Shown one piece after another: positions 44,417-56,005 of a stretch of 64,000 nt of DNA; position 1 is the stretch's first letter, and every line of letters starts with the position of its first letter. A program made the position numbers and the translations under genes. The notes below the pieces were generated by a model. That model had not been told where the DNA came from. It made no database searches and was given only the letters and a program-made list of their open reading frames with translations. The DNA comes from Sanguibacter suarezii NBRC 16159 (GTDB taxonomy: Bacteria; Actinomycetota; Actinomycetes; Actinomycetales; Cellulomonadaceae). The stretch covers positions 372,001 through 436,000 of the forward strand of contig NZ_BCRT01000010.1 of assembly GCF_001552735.1 (NCBI RefSeq), in the 5' to 3' direction.

Positions 44417-45739
44417 GTGCCTACCAATTCTGAGCCTGCCAACGCTGTGCCTACTGACGTGACCGCAACCGCCGAACAGGCCCCCGCCTCGCTCGTCGAG
44501 CTCGAGATCGGCCCGATCGCCCACGGTGGTCACTGCGTCGCCCGTCACGAGGGCCGGGTCGTCTTCGTGCGGCACACCCTGCCCGGTGAGCGGGTCCTGG
44601 CGCGCCTGACCGACTCCGGCGAGACGTCGAAGTTCTGGCGTGCCGACGCGGTCGAGATCCTCCAGCCGTCCCCCGACCGGGTGCGCTCGGCATGGCGCCA
44701 GGCCGGCGCGGACGGCGTCGGCGGCGGCGAGCTCGCGCACGTCTCCCTCGAGGCCCAGCGCCGCTGGAAGGCGACCGTCGTCGCCGAACAGCTGAGCCGC
44801 CTGGCCAAGATCGACCGTGAGGTGGTCGTCGAGGCCGCTCCCGGCGACGACGAGCGCGGTGGCCTCGGCTGGCGCACCCGCATCGACCTGGTGGCCGACG
44901 CCGACGGCCGGGCCGGGATGCGCATGTTCCGCTCCCACGACATCATCCCGCTGCACACCATGCCGCTGGCCACCGAGCAGGTGCTGGCCGCCGCGACGGC
45001 CGAGAAGGTCTTCACCCGCCGCTGGGCGCCGGGCACCACCATCGAGATCGTCGCGCCCGCCTCGGGCACCGACCCCATCGTGCTGGCCGACGGTGAGGTG
45101 GTGCGCGGGGGAGGCCTCGACAAGCGCCCCAACGTCCGTCGCGCCGTGACCGAGACCGTGACTGTCGACGGCGAGGAGATCACCTACCGCGTCGCCGCTG
45201 ACGGTTTCTGGCAGGTGCACCGCGAGGCTCCGTCGCTGCTCGCCCAGGTGGTGCTGGACGCCGCCCGCGGAGGCGCCGACGGTGACCTGACCGACGCGAC
45301 CGTCGTCGACCTCTACGCCGGCGCTGGACTGTTCACCGTGCCGCTGGCCAAGGCTGTCGGCCAGGTGGGCCGTGTCGTCTCGATCGAGGGTGACGCCCGC
45401 GCCGCCAAGGACGCCCGCCGCAACGCCCACGCGTACGAGCAGGTGGAGATCCACGAGGGCGCGGTGGACCACGTGCTGCGCACCGCCGGGCACGGAGCCA
45501 TCGGTGGGGCCGACGTCGTCGTCCTCGACCCCCCGCGTACCGGCGCCGGCGCCAAGACCATCCGCGAGATCGTCGCGCTGGACCCGGCCCGGATCGTCTA
45601 CGTGGCCTGCGACCCCGCCGCCCTGGCGCGAGACATCGCGTACCTGGCCCAGGACGGCTACGAGCTCGAGAGCATCCGTGCCTTCGACCTCTTCCCCATG
45701 ACGCACCACGTGGAGTGCGTGGCGGTGCTGACGAAGTAG
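44417..45739 (+). CDS. TRAM-domain class I SAM-dependent RNA methyltransferase (RumA/TrmA family)
   Basis: A 440-aa m5U RNA methyltransferase-like protein. An N-terminal TRAM domain (about 25-80, IGPIAHGGHCVARHEGRVVFV) is followed by the SAM domain with VVDLYAGAGLFTVPLA, VVLDPPRTGAG, and the nucleophile in YVACDPAALARD (C398). The four iron-sulfur cysteines of RumA are not seen: the usual CGGC stretch reads VGGGELAH. The target is probably a uridine in rRNA or tRNA. Position beside the APC and TrkA genes matches Rv2689c-Rv2692 of M. tuberculosis. A UUCG-type terminator follows. Confidence 0.92.
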   Translation: MPTNSEPANAVPTDVTATAEQAPASLVELEIGPIAHGGHCVARHEGRVVFVRHTLPGERVLARLTDSGETSKFWRADAVEILQPSPDRVRSAWRQAGADGVGGGELAHVSLEAQRRWKATVVAEQLSRLAKIDREVVVEAAPGDDERGGLGWRTRIDLVADADGRAGMRMFRSHDIIPLHTMPLATEQVLAAATAEKVFTRRWAPGTTIEIVAPASGTDPIVLADGEVVRGGGLDKRPNVRRAVTETVTVDGEEITYRVAADGFWQVHREAPSLLAQVVLDAARGGADGDLTDATVVDLYAGAGLFTVPLAKAVGQVGRVVSIEGDARAAKDARRNAHAYEQVEIHEGAVDHVLRTAGHGAIGGADVVVLDPPRTGAGAKTIREIVALDPARIVYVACDPAALARDIAYLAQDGYELESIRAFDLFPMTHHVECVAVLTK

Positions 45740-45762
45740 GTCCCTGCGGGGTCTGCGACCGG

Positions 45763-45796
45763 GAGCGTCCGGCTGGCTTCGGCCAGTCGGACGCTC
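45763..45796 (+). terminator. Terminator with TTCG tetraloop
   Basis: A 15-bp stem (45763-45777 with 45782-45796, one wobble) closed by TTCG and followed by TTGTCGTC, 24 bp after the methyltransferase stop. Confidence 0.85.
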
Positions 45797-45887
45797 TTGT
45801 CGTCTCCGGCCCCGGCGGGTGAGCCCGCGTGCGCGCAGTCCTACACCCACCGGTATGAACGGTCCGATCGGATATGTGCTGATGCGC

Positions 45888-46144
45888 TAGCATCCCCAGT
45901 GATGGGTGGCGACGCCGCGATGGCGCGGGGTCGGCCCCAGGTAGAGCGAAGCTCGGCAGAACAGAGAACGACCCCCGTGGCGCGGATCACAGACGATCCG
46001 CGTCATGCCTGGCCCCTTCGTCGGTCTCTCCTGGTGAGGGCCTCTGGGAGCGCTCCTACGCTCGGGTCCGCACAGCCCGAACGTCACTCTGTCCCGTGTT
46101 GAACTCCGGCTCCTGCCGGAACTCGTCCCCAAGGAGACTGCAGC
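45888..46144 (+). promoter_or_regulatory. Promoter and long structured leader of the LPXTG protein gene
   Basis: The 348-bp gap 45797-46144 has no conserved gene. TAGCAT (45888-45893) is a likely -10. The leader then holds GCGCGGATC/GATCCGCGT (45979-46002) and TCCGGC-TCCT-GCCGGA (46105-46120), the latter 10 nt before the ribosome site AAGGAG. A 66-codon Arg-rich open frame starts at 45902, 8 nt after the -10 box. Confidence 0.4.
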
Positions 46145-48055
46145 GTGAAGACCGACCGACCACCGCATACCCATTCGCTGCGACGGGCTGCCGTCGCGAC
46201 GGCCGCAGCAGTAGGGCTCCTGCTGACGAGCGCGACCCTTGCGACGAGCGCTGGCGCGGCGCCGCTACCTGCCGCACCGACGACAGCGATGGTGAACCCC
46301 TTCTCTGTCGCGCACGGGTTCACTCTTGTCTCGTTTGGGGACGTCGAGCTGTCCAACGCGGAGCTTGAAGGATCGGTGGCCGCGCGTGGTGACCTGACAT
46401 GGGCCAAGGGCTCGACGTATCCGATCGTCCACCGCGTCGCCGGTGGCGGGAGCTACACCATCCCAGTGGTCGATGGCCGTGGAGTCCGAGCGCTCGTCGG
46501 CGGCCTCGACTTTGCCGGCTCGAACGAGCAGCTTGCAGTCACGTCGGCAGGCTGGGACTCACCTGCCCCGGGCAACTCGCTCAACCGCGGGTGGTTGCTC
46601 ACCGAGAGCGCCGACTGGACGCACGCGCATGATCGGGCAGGCAGCACGGAGCTCTTCCTCAACGGTGCCTCTGACGTCAACACGACACCCTTGGTCCAGC
46701 AGATGTGGAACGGTGGCACCTTCGCCAGCGCGGCGGACGCCGCAGCCGGCCTGGTCGTGCCGGCAGGGACCTTCGACCGTGTCTTCGACGGCTCGCAGGC
46801 CCAGGCTGCTGCATGGAGTGAGTCGATGGCGGCGCTCGTCCCGAACGCTTCTGTCCCCGACTGGAGTCAGTCTGAGGTTGACCTCGTCACGACGGCAGCT
46901 GCAGGACCGCATGTCCTGCAGCTCACCTCGGCGCAGGTCAAGGCGTGGGGGTCCACGAAGAAGATCCGCGTCGGCGGAGGCTCCACGACGAGCGCTGGTC
47001 CTGTCTCCGCGGCGCAGCCGCTCGTGATCAACGTCCTGGTCAAGGATGGCGACGTGCTCGACCTGCCGTCCTTCGCTCACGCCACTGTCTCGAGCACGGG
47101 AGCGCCGAACATCTACGCCCCGTACATCCTCTGGAACATCGTGCCGGACACGGCTGGGGCCAGCGTGCAGCTCGGCGCGCAGAAGAGTGCGCTCTCGGGG
47201 TCGATCTATGCGCCGACCGTCAACCTGACGACGAACTTTGACCCCAGTGAAGGCCAGGTCGTGGCTGCCAGCCTGACTGGGCTCGCTGGATCGGGCGAGT
47301 ATCACCACTACGGCTTCATGGGACTCATCGAGCTGCCTCTCGGCGGGCCGACGCCGGTGGGAGGCTTCTCGATCGCCAAGACCGTCGCCGGTGACCCCGG
47401 GGCCTCGGTGTCCTCCTTCTCCGGGACATGGACGTGCAGTGCCCCGAACCTGACCGGCGCCTCGTCCGGCACCTGGACCCTGGCTGGCGGTGCGACGACG
47501 ACGATCGCCGGCTTCCCGGTCGGGACCTCCTGCGCCGTGACCGAGAACCCGGTCACCGGCGAGGCGAACGGCACCTGGACCGCCGCCCTGGACCGCCCGA
47601 GCATCACCGTCGTGGCCGGGACGGGTACCGCACCGGCCGACCGCGTCACCGTGACGAACACCTTCACGGCAGCGCCGACGACGGGCCCGGGCACCGGAGG
47701 CAATCCGGGTGGCGGCGGCAACGGTGGCGGCAGCACCGGTGGGGGAGGCCCGACCGGCGGTAGCGGCGGCGCCGACCCGGGCACCGGCCCCAGCACCACA
47801 CCCGGCGCTCCCGGGCCCGGCGGGACGAGCGGCTCCGGATCCACCGGCTCCGGCAACCTGCTGCCCTCCACCGCCGGTGGAACCCCGGGAACCTCCGTCG
47901 CCCCTGCAGCAGGCAAGGCCTCGACCTCGGCGTCGAGCACCCTGCCTCTGACTGGCTCCAACCCGATCGGGGTGGTGGCCCTCGCCCTCGCCCTCGTCGC
48001 CCTGGGGGCCGGCGCCCTCGGCCTGGCCCGCGTGCGGCGCCGCACCATCGCCTGA
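46145..48055 (+). CDS. Choice-of-anchor A / DUF5979 surface protein with LPXTG sorting signal
   Basis: A 636-aa cell-wall-anchored protein. Signal peptide (about 14-38, ending SAGAAP), a choice-of-anchor A domain (about 45-395: NPFSVAHGFTLVSFGDVELSNAELEGSVAARGDL, later ILWNIVPDTAGASVQLG, SGSIYAPTVNL), a DUF5979 domain (about 402-505: GGFSIAKTVAGDP, GTSCAVTENPVTG), a Gly/Ser/Pro-rich linker, and LPLTG (600-604) followed by a membrane helix and RVRRR. A sortase would attach it to peptidoglycan; adhesion is the usual guess for such proteins. AAGGAG precedes the GTG start. Confidence 0.9.
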   Translation: MKTDRPPHTHSLRRAAVATAAAVGLLLTSATLATSAGAAPLPAAPTTAMVNPFSVAHGFTLVSFGDVELSNAELEGSVAARGDLTWAKGSTYPIVHRVAGGGSYTIPVVDGRGVRALVGGLDFAGSNEQLAVTSAGWDSPAPGNSLNRGWLLTESADWTHAHDRAGSTELFLNGASDVNTTPLVQQMWNGGTFASAADAAAGLVVPAGTFDRVFDGSQAQAAAWSESMAALVPNASVPDWSQSEVDLVTTAAAGPHVLQLTSAQVKAWGSTKKIRVGGGSTTSAGPVSAAQPLVINVLVKDGDVLDLPSFAHATVSSTGAPNIYAPYILWNIVPDTAGASVQLGAQKSALSGSIYAPTVNLTTNFDPSEGQVVAASLTGLAGSGEYHHYGFMGLIELPLGGPTPVGGFSIAKTVAGDPGASVSSFSGTWTCSAPNLTGASSGTWTLAGGATTTIAGFPVGTSCAVTENPVTGEANGTWTAALDRPSITVVAGTGTAPADRVTVTNTFTAAPTTGPGTGGNPGGGGNGGGSTGGGGPTGGSGGADPGTGPSTTPGAPGPGGTSGSGSTGSGNLLPSTAGGTPGTSVAPAAGKASTSASSTLPLTGSNPIGVVALALALVALGAGALGLARVRRRTIA

Positions 48056-48084
48056 CCTGCAGGGCGCACATCGCACCACCACCT

Positions 48085-48115
48085 GGCGCGGGCACCGTAG
48101 GACGGTGCCCGCGCC
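48085..48115 (+). terminator. Strong hairpin terminator of the surface protein gene
   Basis: A perfect 14-bp stem (48085-48098 with 48102-48115) around AGG, 29 bp after the stop. Confidence 0.8.
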
Positions 48116-48210
48116 GCCGTGTCGCACCCGCTCCGAGGCCTGCGCAGGGGGTGAACCGCATGTACTGGGTATCTTTGTCCAGGCAGACCACCGCGATGCG
48201 CAGGAGCACC

Positions 48211-50634
48211 ATGAACGGATCTTCCACGACCGGGCTCACCAGCGCCGAGGTCGATGAACGGCGGGCCCAGGGCCTGGTCAACACGGTCTCTCACCAGACG
48301 TCGCGCACCTTCGCGGACATCCTGCGGGAGAACATCTTCACGCTGTTCAACCTCATCCTGGCGATCGCCCTCGTCCTGGTGCTGTCCACGGGCCGGTGGC
48401 CGGACGCGCTCTTCGGCTTCGTCATCATCATCAACGCGGCGATCGGCATCGTCACCGAGTACCGGGCCAAGCGCACCCTGGACAACCTCGCCATCCTCGA
48501 CGCGCCCTTCGCGCGCGTCTCGCGCGACGGCGACGTCGCCCAGGTGCGCCTGGAGGACATCGTGCGCGACGACGTCGTGCACCTGGGGACCGGGGACCAG
48601 GTCCCCGCGGACGGGGAGGTGCTCGTCTCCCGAGGGCTCGAGGTCGACGAGTCGATGCTCACGGGGGAGTCCCGCTCGGTGCACAAGCAGGTCGGCGACG
48701 ACGTGCTCTCCGGCTCCTCGATCGTGGCCGGCAGCGCCGTGTACCGCGTGACCCGGGTCGGAGCGGAGGGGTACGCCAACCAGATCACCGCCGCCGCCAA
48801 GAAGTACTCCACCGTGCAGTCGGACCTGCGCGACGGCGTCAACGCGATCCTGCGCGTCGTCTCCTTCGGGATCGTGCCCATCGCCCTGCTGCTCGCCTGG
48901 AGCCAGCTGCGGGCCACCGGTGGCTGGGACACCGCGATGCAGGACGGCAACTGGAAGGACGCGGTCGTGGCCGCGGTGGCCGGCGTGGTGGGGATGATCC
49001 CCGAGGGCCTGGTCCTGCTGACCTCACTGAACTTCGCGATCGCCTCGATGCTGCTGGCCCGCCAGAAGGTCCTGGTCCAGGAGCTCGCCGCCGTCGAGGT
49101 GCTCGCCCGGGTGGACGTGCTCTGCCTGGACAAGACCGGCACCATCACCGACGGGACGGTCTCCCTGACCGACCTGACCACCATCCACGACCTGCCCGGG
49201 GCGATGGCCGCGCTCGCGGCCTTCGCCCGCGACCCCGAGGGCAACGCCACGTCCAAGGCGCTCGCCACGGGAGTGGCCGACGTCACCGCGGCGAGGGTCG
49301 ACGGCGCCGTCCCCTTCTCCTCGGCTCGCAAGTGGAGCGCGCTGGCCACCCCGGAGGGCGCGTGGGTGATGGGCGCCCCGGAGATCCTGCTCGGCCAGCG
49401 CAGCGACGCCGACGCCGAGCAAGCCCGGAGGCTGGTCGCCGCGGCCGCCGACACCGGCGCCCGGGTCCTGCTGCTGGCCTGCAGCCCGCACGGGCTGCCG
49501 GCCACCGACGCCCCGCTGCCCAGTGACCTCGACCTAGCCGTGCTGGCAGTGCTGGGGGAGCGGATCCGGCCCGACGCGGCGCAGACCCTCTCCTTCTTCC
49601 GCGACCAGGACGTGCACGCCAAGATCATCTCGGGTGACAACCCTGACACGGTCGCGGCCATCGCCACCCGGGTCGGTCTGCGCGGGGAGGGCGTGCTTGT
49701 CGAGGGCTTCGACGCCAGGAGGCTGCCGACGGACGACCCAGCGGCGCTCGCGCGCGTGGTCGACGACTACGACGTCTTCGGTCGGGTGACCCCGGAGCAG
49801 AAGCGCGAGATCGTCCACGCCTTGCAGGGCCAGGGGCACGTCGTGGCGATGACCGGTGACGGCGTCAACGACGCCCTCGCCCTCAAGGACGCCGACCTGG
49901 GCATCGCGATGGGCAACGGGGCAGGGGCCACCAAGGCTGTCGCCCGCATCGTGCTCGTCGACGGTCACTTCGCCACCCTGCCCGGGGTGCTCGCCCAGGG
50001 CCGTCGCGTCATGGCGAACATGGAGCGGGTCGCGACCCTCTTCCTGTCCAAGACGACGTACGCGGCGCTGCTCGCCGTCGTCGTGGTGCTGCTGGCGTGG
50101 CCGTACCCCTTCCTGCCGCGGCACATGACGATCATCGGGTCGCTGACCATCGGTATCCCGGCCTTCCTGCTCGCCCTGCCGTCCAACAACCAGCGGTACC
50201 TGTCCGGCTTCCTACGGCGCTGCCTGTCCTTCGCGATCCCGCTCGGGATCGTCACCGGGTCGTTGGCCCTCATCGTCTTCGCCGTCGTGTGGAACCTCGA
50301 CTCCCTGGTCCAGGCCCGCACAGCGGTCTACATCGTGCTCATCGTCGTGGGGCTGTGGGTCGTGGGTGTGCTCGCCCGGCCGTGGCAGCCGTGGAAGGTG
50401 GCGATGATCGCCGCGCTCGGCCTGGCGGCTGCGGCGACGCTGTGGATCCCGTGGGTGCGTGAGGTCATCGACCTGGAGTATCCGAGCGCGAGCACGGTGC
50501 CGGTCATCGTCGGCGCGGTGGTGGTGGGCTGCGTCCTCGTCGAGGTGATCCACCGGTGGCTCAGGCCGTGGTTGGCTGCCTCGCACGAGGCGCGGGTACT
50601 GGCCACCGCGTCCGCAGAGCAGAATGTATCTTGA
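48211..50634 (+). CDS. P-type cation ATPase (CtpE-like, probable calcium transport)
   Basis: An 807-aa HAD-type P-type ATPase with about ten helices. The actuator motif is MLTGES, the phosphorylated aspartate is in CLDKTGTITDG (D307), and the hinge is MTGDGVNDALALKDADLGIAMG. The membrane motif GMIPEGLVLLTSLNFA resembles CtpE, described as a mycobacterial calcium transporter. No N-terminal heavy-metal domain is present. AGGAG with 4-nt spacing favours the ATG at 48211 over two upstream ATGs. Its stop codon lies inside the 18-bp palindrome upstream of aconitase. Confidence 0.9.
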   Translation: MNGSSTTGLTSAEVDERRAQGLVNTVSHQTSRTFADILRENIFTLFNLILAIALVLVLSTGRWPDALFGFVIIINAAIGIVTEYRAKRTLDNLAILDAPFARVSRDGDVAQVRLEDIVRDDVVHLGTGDQVPADGEVLVSRGLEVDESMLTGESRSVHKQVGDDVLSGSSIVAGSAVYRVTRVGAEGYANQITAAAKKYSTVQSDLRDGVNAILRVVSFGIVPIALLLAWSQLRATGGWDTAMQDGNWKDAVVAAVAGVVGMIPEGLVLLTSLNFAIASMLLARQKVLVQELAAVEVLARVDVLCLDKTGTITDGTVSLTDLTTIHDLPGAMAALAAFARDPEGNATSKALATGVADVTAARVDGAVPFSSARKWSALATPEGAWVMGAPEILLGQRSDADAEQARRLVAAAADTGARVLLLACSPHGLPATDAPLPSDLDLAVLAVLGERIRPDAAQTLSFFRDQDVHAKIISGDNPDTVAAIATRVGLRGEGVLVEGFDARRLPTDDPAALARVVDDYDVFGRVTPEQKREIVHALQGQGHVVAMTGDGVNDALALKDADLGIAMGNGAGATKAVARIVLVDGHFATLPGVLAQGRRVMANMERVATLFLSKTTYAALLAVVVVLLAWPYPFLPRHMTIIGSLTIGIPAFLLALPSNNQRYLSGFLRRCLSFAIPLGIVTGSLALIVFAVVWNLDSLVQARTAVYIVLIVVGLWVVGVLARPWQPWKVAMIAALGLAAAATLWIPWVREVIDLEYPSASTVPVIVGAVVVGCVLVEVIHRWLRPWLAASHEARVLATASAEQNVS

Positions 50635-50644
50635 CGTCAAGATA
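50627..50644. promoter_or_regulatory. Perfect 18-bp palindrome upstream of aconitase (candidate MarR/TamR-type operator)
   Basis: TATCTTGACGTCAAGATA is fully self-complementary. It contains TTGACG, which with TATGCT (50652-50657) could be the aconitase promoter, though the spacer is only 15 nt. A repressor here would cover the -35. It also includes the ATPase stop codon. Confidence 0.65.
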
Positions 50645-50812
50645 TATGTTGTATGCTGGTCCTGGATTCGCTGATCGGGTCGCGTGAGCGCCCCGGGCAA
50701 CAGCCATCACCCGGCGTAGGCTGGGATAAACCCCCCAATGTACAGATGAGGTGCTCGCACAGCGGCCGTCACGGCGCTGCGGCACCCACTCGCCATCGAT
50801 GAAGGAGCCTAC

Positions 50813-53569
<2,757 letters not shown>

Positions 53570-53600
53570 CCGCAAGCGTCACCCGCAGCACCAGCACTGC

Positions 53601-53642
53601 CCGACGGCGGGGCGACCACTTCGGTGGGCGCCCCGCCGTCGG
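53601..53642 (+). terminator. Aconitase terminator
   Basis: A 14-bp GC stem (53601-53614 with 53629-53642) topped by CCAC-TTCG-GTGG, 31 bp after the stop. Confidence 0.88.
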
Positions 53643-53693
53643 CGTCTGGGCAGCGGTGGCAACCACCGTCGTCCTCGGGTTTGAATGGCAGGC

Positions 53694-54248
53694 ATGAACA
53701 CCGCTGTACATCCCGCTGACCTGCTCGTCTACACCATCGGGCACTCCACGCACCCGATCGAGGAGTTCGTGGAGATGCTCACGCGCAACGGCGTCGACGA
53801 GATCGTCGACGTGCGCACCGTGCCCGGGTCCCGGCACAACCCCCAGTTCGGTCAGGAGGCCCTCGCCTCCTCCCTGCAGGCCCACGGCATCGGCTACGAG
53901 CGCCTCGCCGAGCTGGGAGGGCTGCGGCACACCCCGGTCAGTGCGCCCTCGATCAACGGAGCGTGGCGCAACGCGAGCTTCCGCAGCTACGCCGACTACA
54001 TGCAGACCCCCGCCTTCGACGCGGGCATCGACACGCTGCTCGCCCTGGCCGCCCGCGGGCAGGTGGCCATCATGTGTGCCGAGGCAGTCCCGTGGCGCTG
54101 CCACCGCTCCCTCATCGCAGACGCCCTGCTCGTCCGCGGCGCGCGGGTCGAGGACATCATGTCGCCCACCTCGACCAAGCCGCACACCATGACGTCCTTC
54201 GCCCGCGTCGAGGGCACCCGGGTGTGGTACCCGCCAGAGGAGTCCTAG
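53694..54248 (+). CDS. DUF488 family protein
   Basis: A 184-aa protein of the DUF488 family: VYTIGHSTHPIEEFVEML, DEIVDVRTVPGSRHNPQF, AIMCAEAVPWRCHRSLIADALL. The paired cysteines in CAEAVPWRCHR are the conserved site of the family, whose function is not established. Two in-frame ATGs (53685, 53694) are possible; the second is preferred for spacing from TTGAAT. Its stop codon overlaps that of the convergent kinase-like gene in CTAG. Confidence 0.85.
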   Translation: MNTAVHPADLLVYTIGHSTHPIEEFVEMLTRNGVDEIVDVRTVPGSRHNPQFGQEALASSLQAHGIGYERLAELGGLRHTPVSAPSINGAWRNASFRSYADYMQTPAFDAGIDTLLALAARGQVAIMCAEAVPWRCHRSLIADALLVRGARVEDIMSPTSTKPHTMTSFARVEGTRVWYPPEES

Positions 54249-55210
54249 GCGTCGTCGAGGATCTCGGTGAGCGCGCGGGCACCGAGGATCGCGAAGCGCG
54301 GGTCGTCGTCGCTGTGGGTGAGCATCGCGGAGGCCATGACCAACGCCCAGCCGCGCGCGCGGCGCCACGTGGCGGCATCGACCGCGCCGAGGCGTTCCAC
54401 CTCGGCGCGGAAGGCGCGTCGCCCGGCCGCGTCGAAGGTCAGCCACGCGGTGGCGAGGTCGCAGGCAGGATCGCCGCTGGTCAGGTCGCCGAAGTCGATG
54501 AGGGCGCACAGAGTGGCCGGTGTCGATGCCTGCGACGACCCGCTCGGCCGCGTGCTCGGCTGCGTGCTCGGCGGCGCCACGCCTGGCCGGGCGAGCATGT
54601 TGAACGGGTGCAGGTCGCCGTGCAGCCACACCGCTGGTCCCTCGTGCACCGGCGCGGCGAGGGCGTCAGCCCACACGCGGCGCGCCTCGTCGGCGCGCGG
54701 GACGGCAGGGTCGCACAGGCGGGCGTCGATGTCCGCGGCGCGGTGGGCGAGCGGGACGCCGCGGTAGGGGTTGGCCGGCGCCTCAGGTGGCGCGGGGCGG
54801 TGCAGCGCCCTCACACATCGAGCGAGATCGATGGCCAGCGGCGCGCGGTGCGCGATGGGCAGCGCGCCCACCTCGGTGCCCTCGAACCACGGGACGACGC
54901 TCCATGCCCACGGGAAGTAGTCGGACGGATGGCCCCGGTGGACGGGCGCCGGGACCGCGACGTCGACGACGGTGGCGAGGCTGGCGGCGAGGGTGGGCAG
55001 CCAGTGCTGCTCGTTGACCACCAGCTGTGCGGCCAGCTGGCGGCGGGGGACCCGGACAGCGAGGTCGGCCCCCAGACGCAGCATGACGTTGTCCCACCCT
55101 TCGCTGACCTCGGCGAGGTCGAGGTGAGCGAGCGCGGGACACTGGTCGAGCAGCAGCCGTCGGACCAGCGGGACGGTGATCTGGACCTCGGCGGCCGGGC
55201 GGTCACCCAT
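54245..55210 (-). CDS. Aminoglycoside phosphotransferase-like kinase
   Basis: A 321-aa APH-fold protein. The catalytic loop is WLHGDLHPFNML and the metal motif is LIDFGDLTSGDPACDLA, both intact. N-terminal lobe: VSEGWDNVMLRLGADLAVRVPRR. A short Ser/Thr/Pro insertion lies between the two motifs. Such chromosomal APH-like proteins often act on small metabolites rather than antibiotics; the substrate is unknown. It overlaps the amidotransferase gene by 8 bp and is the last gene of the minus-strand cluster starting with guaB1. Confidence 0.88.
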   Translation of the reverse strand: MGDRPAAEVQITVPLVRRLLLDQCPALAHLDLAEVSEGWDNVMLRLGADLAVRVPRRQLAAQLVVNEQHWLPTLAASLATVVDVAVPAPVHRGHPSDYFPWAWSVVPWFEGTEVGALPIAHRAPLAIDLARCVRALHRPAPPEAPANPYRGVPLAHRAADIDARLCDPAVPRADEARRVWADALAAPVHEGPAVWLHGDLHPFNMLARPGVAPPSTQPSTRPSGSSQASTPATLCALIDFGDLTSGDPACDLATAWLTFDAAGRRAFRAEVERLGAVDAATWRRARGWALVMASAMLTHSDDDPRFAILGARALTEILDDA

Positions 55211-55943
55211 GGACGCTGCGCTGATGGGCCAGGACCGCGTCGGCGAAGGTCGAGAACGCGACGAGGGCGCGGGGCACCAGGCTGGTGAACCGGCCACGGG
55301 CGTCGGCGGCGATCCGCTCGGCCTCTCCGGGGTGCAGGGCGGCGGTCATCTCGGGCCGAGCCAGCCAGTCGTGCAGCAGTGGGCCGTCGAGCTCGAGGTG
55401 GAACTGCAGGCCCACGCTGGTGCAGGCGCGGAAGGCCTGGACGGGTGTCGCGGCGGTGGCGGCGAGCACCAGGGCTCCCGCTGGCGCGTCGACCGTGTCG
55501 TTGTGCCAGTGCAGCACGACGGGGTCGGCCCCGGCGTCGACCGCGAGCGGGTAGAGGTACGGGTCACGCAGGCCGTCCCCGGTGAGCTCGACGCCGGCGA
55601 AGCCGATCTCTCGCACTGCGCCGGTGCGCAGGGTGGCGCCCAGGGCCACGGCGAGCAGCTGCATGCCCAGGCACACCCCGAGCACCGGGATGCCGGCGGC
55701 GTGCGCGCGGGCGAGCAGGTCACGCTCGACCGCCAGGCCCGGGTAGGTGGCGTCGTCGAGGGCGCCCATCGGTCCGCCCATGACCAGCACACCGGCGAGG
55801 TCGGTCAGGGCAGGGAGGTCTGGTGCCGGGTCCTCCGCGACCGACCGGACGAGGCAGGTGATGCCACGCTGGTCGAGGGCGCGCTCGATGAGCCCGGGCG
55901 TCTCCCAGGCGGCGTGCTGCAGAACCAGGACGGTGGGGGTCAT
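55203..55943 (-). CDS. Type 1 glutamine amidotransferase (GATase1)
   Basis: A 246-aa class I GATase-like protein. The nucleophile elbow is GVCLGMQLLA and the His-Glu pair is in GLQFHLELD; VLVMGGPMGALDD forms the oxyanion region. This is the stand-alone GuaA-N-like subgroup; whether it transfers ammonia or hydrolyses another gamma-glutamyl bond is unknown. It lies 62 bp after the Nudix gene and overlaps the APH gene, so it is probably in the guaB1 transcript. Confidence 0.88.
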   Translation of the reverse strand: MTPTVLVLQHAAWETPGLIERALDQRGITCLVRSVAEDPAPDLPALTDLAGVLVMGGPMGALDDATYPGLAVERDLLARAHAAGIPVLGVCLGMQLLAVALGATLRTGAVREIGFAGVELTGDGLRDPYLYPLAVDAGADPVVLHWHNDTVDAPAGALVLAATAATPVQAFRACTSVGLQFHLELDGPLLHDWLARPEMTAALHPGEAERIAADARGRFTSLVPRALVAFSTFADAVLAHQRSVHG

Positions 55944-56005
55944 GCCGCCATGCTATCGGCGCTGATCAGGCAGGCGCCTGGGACCGGCCCGTCGGGCAGG
56001 GCGTC

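Noticed and set aside
45894-46144. c-di-GMP riboswitch in the leader of the surface protein gene
   Set aside because: None of the conserved GEMM segments could be found by eye; kept only as an unclassified structured leader.
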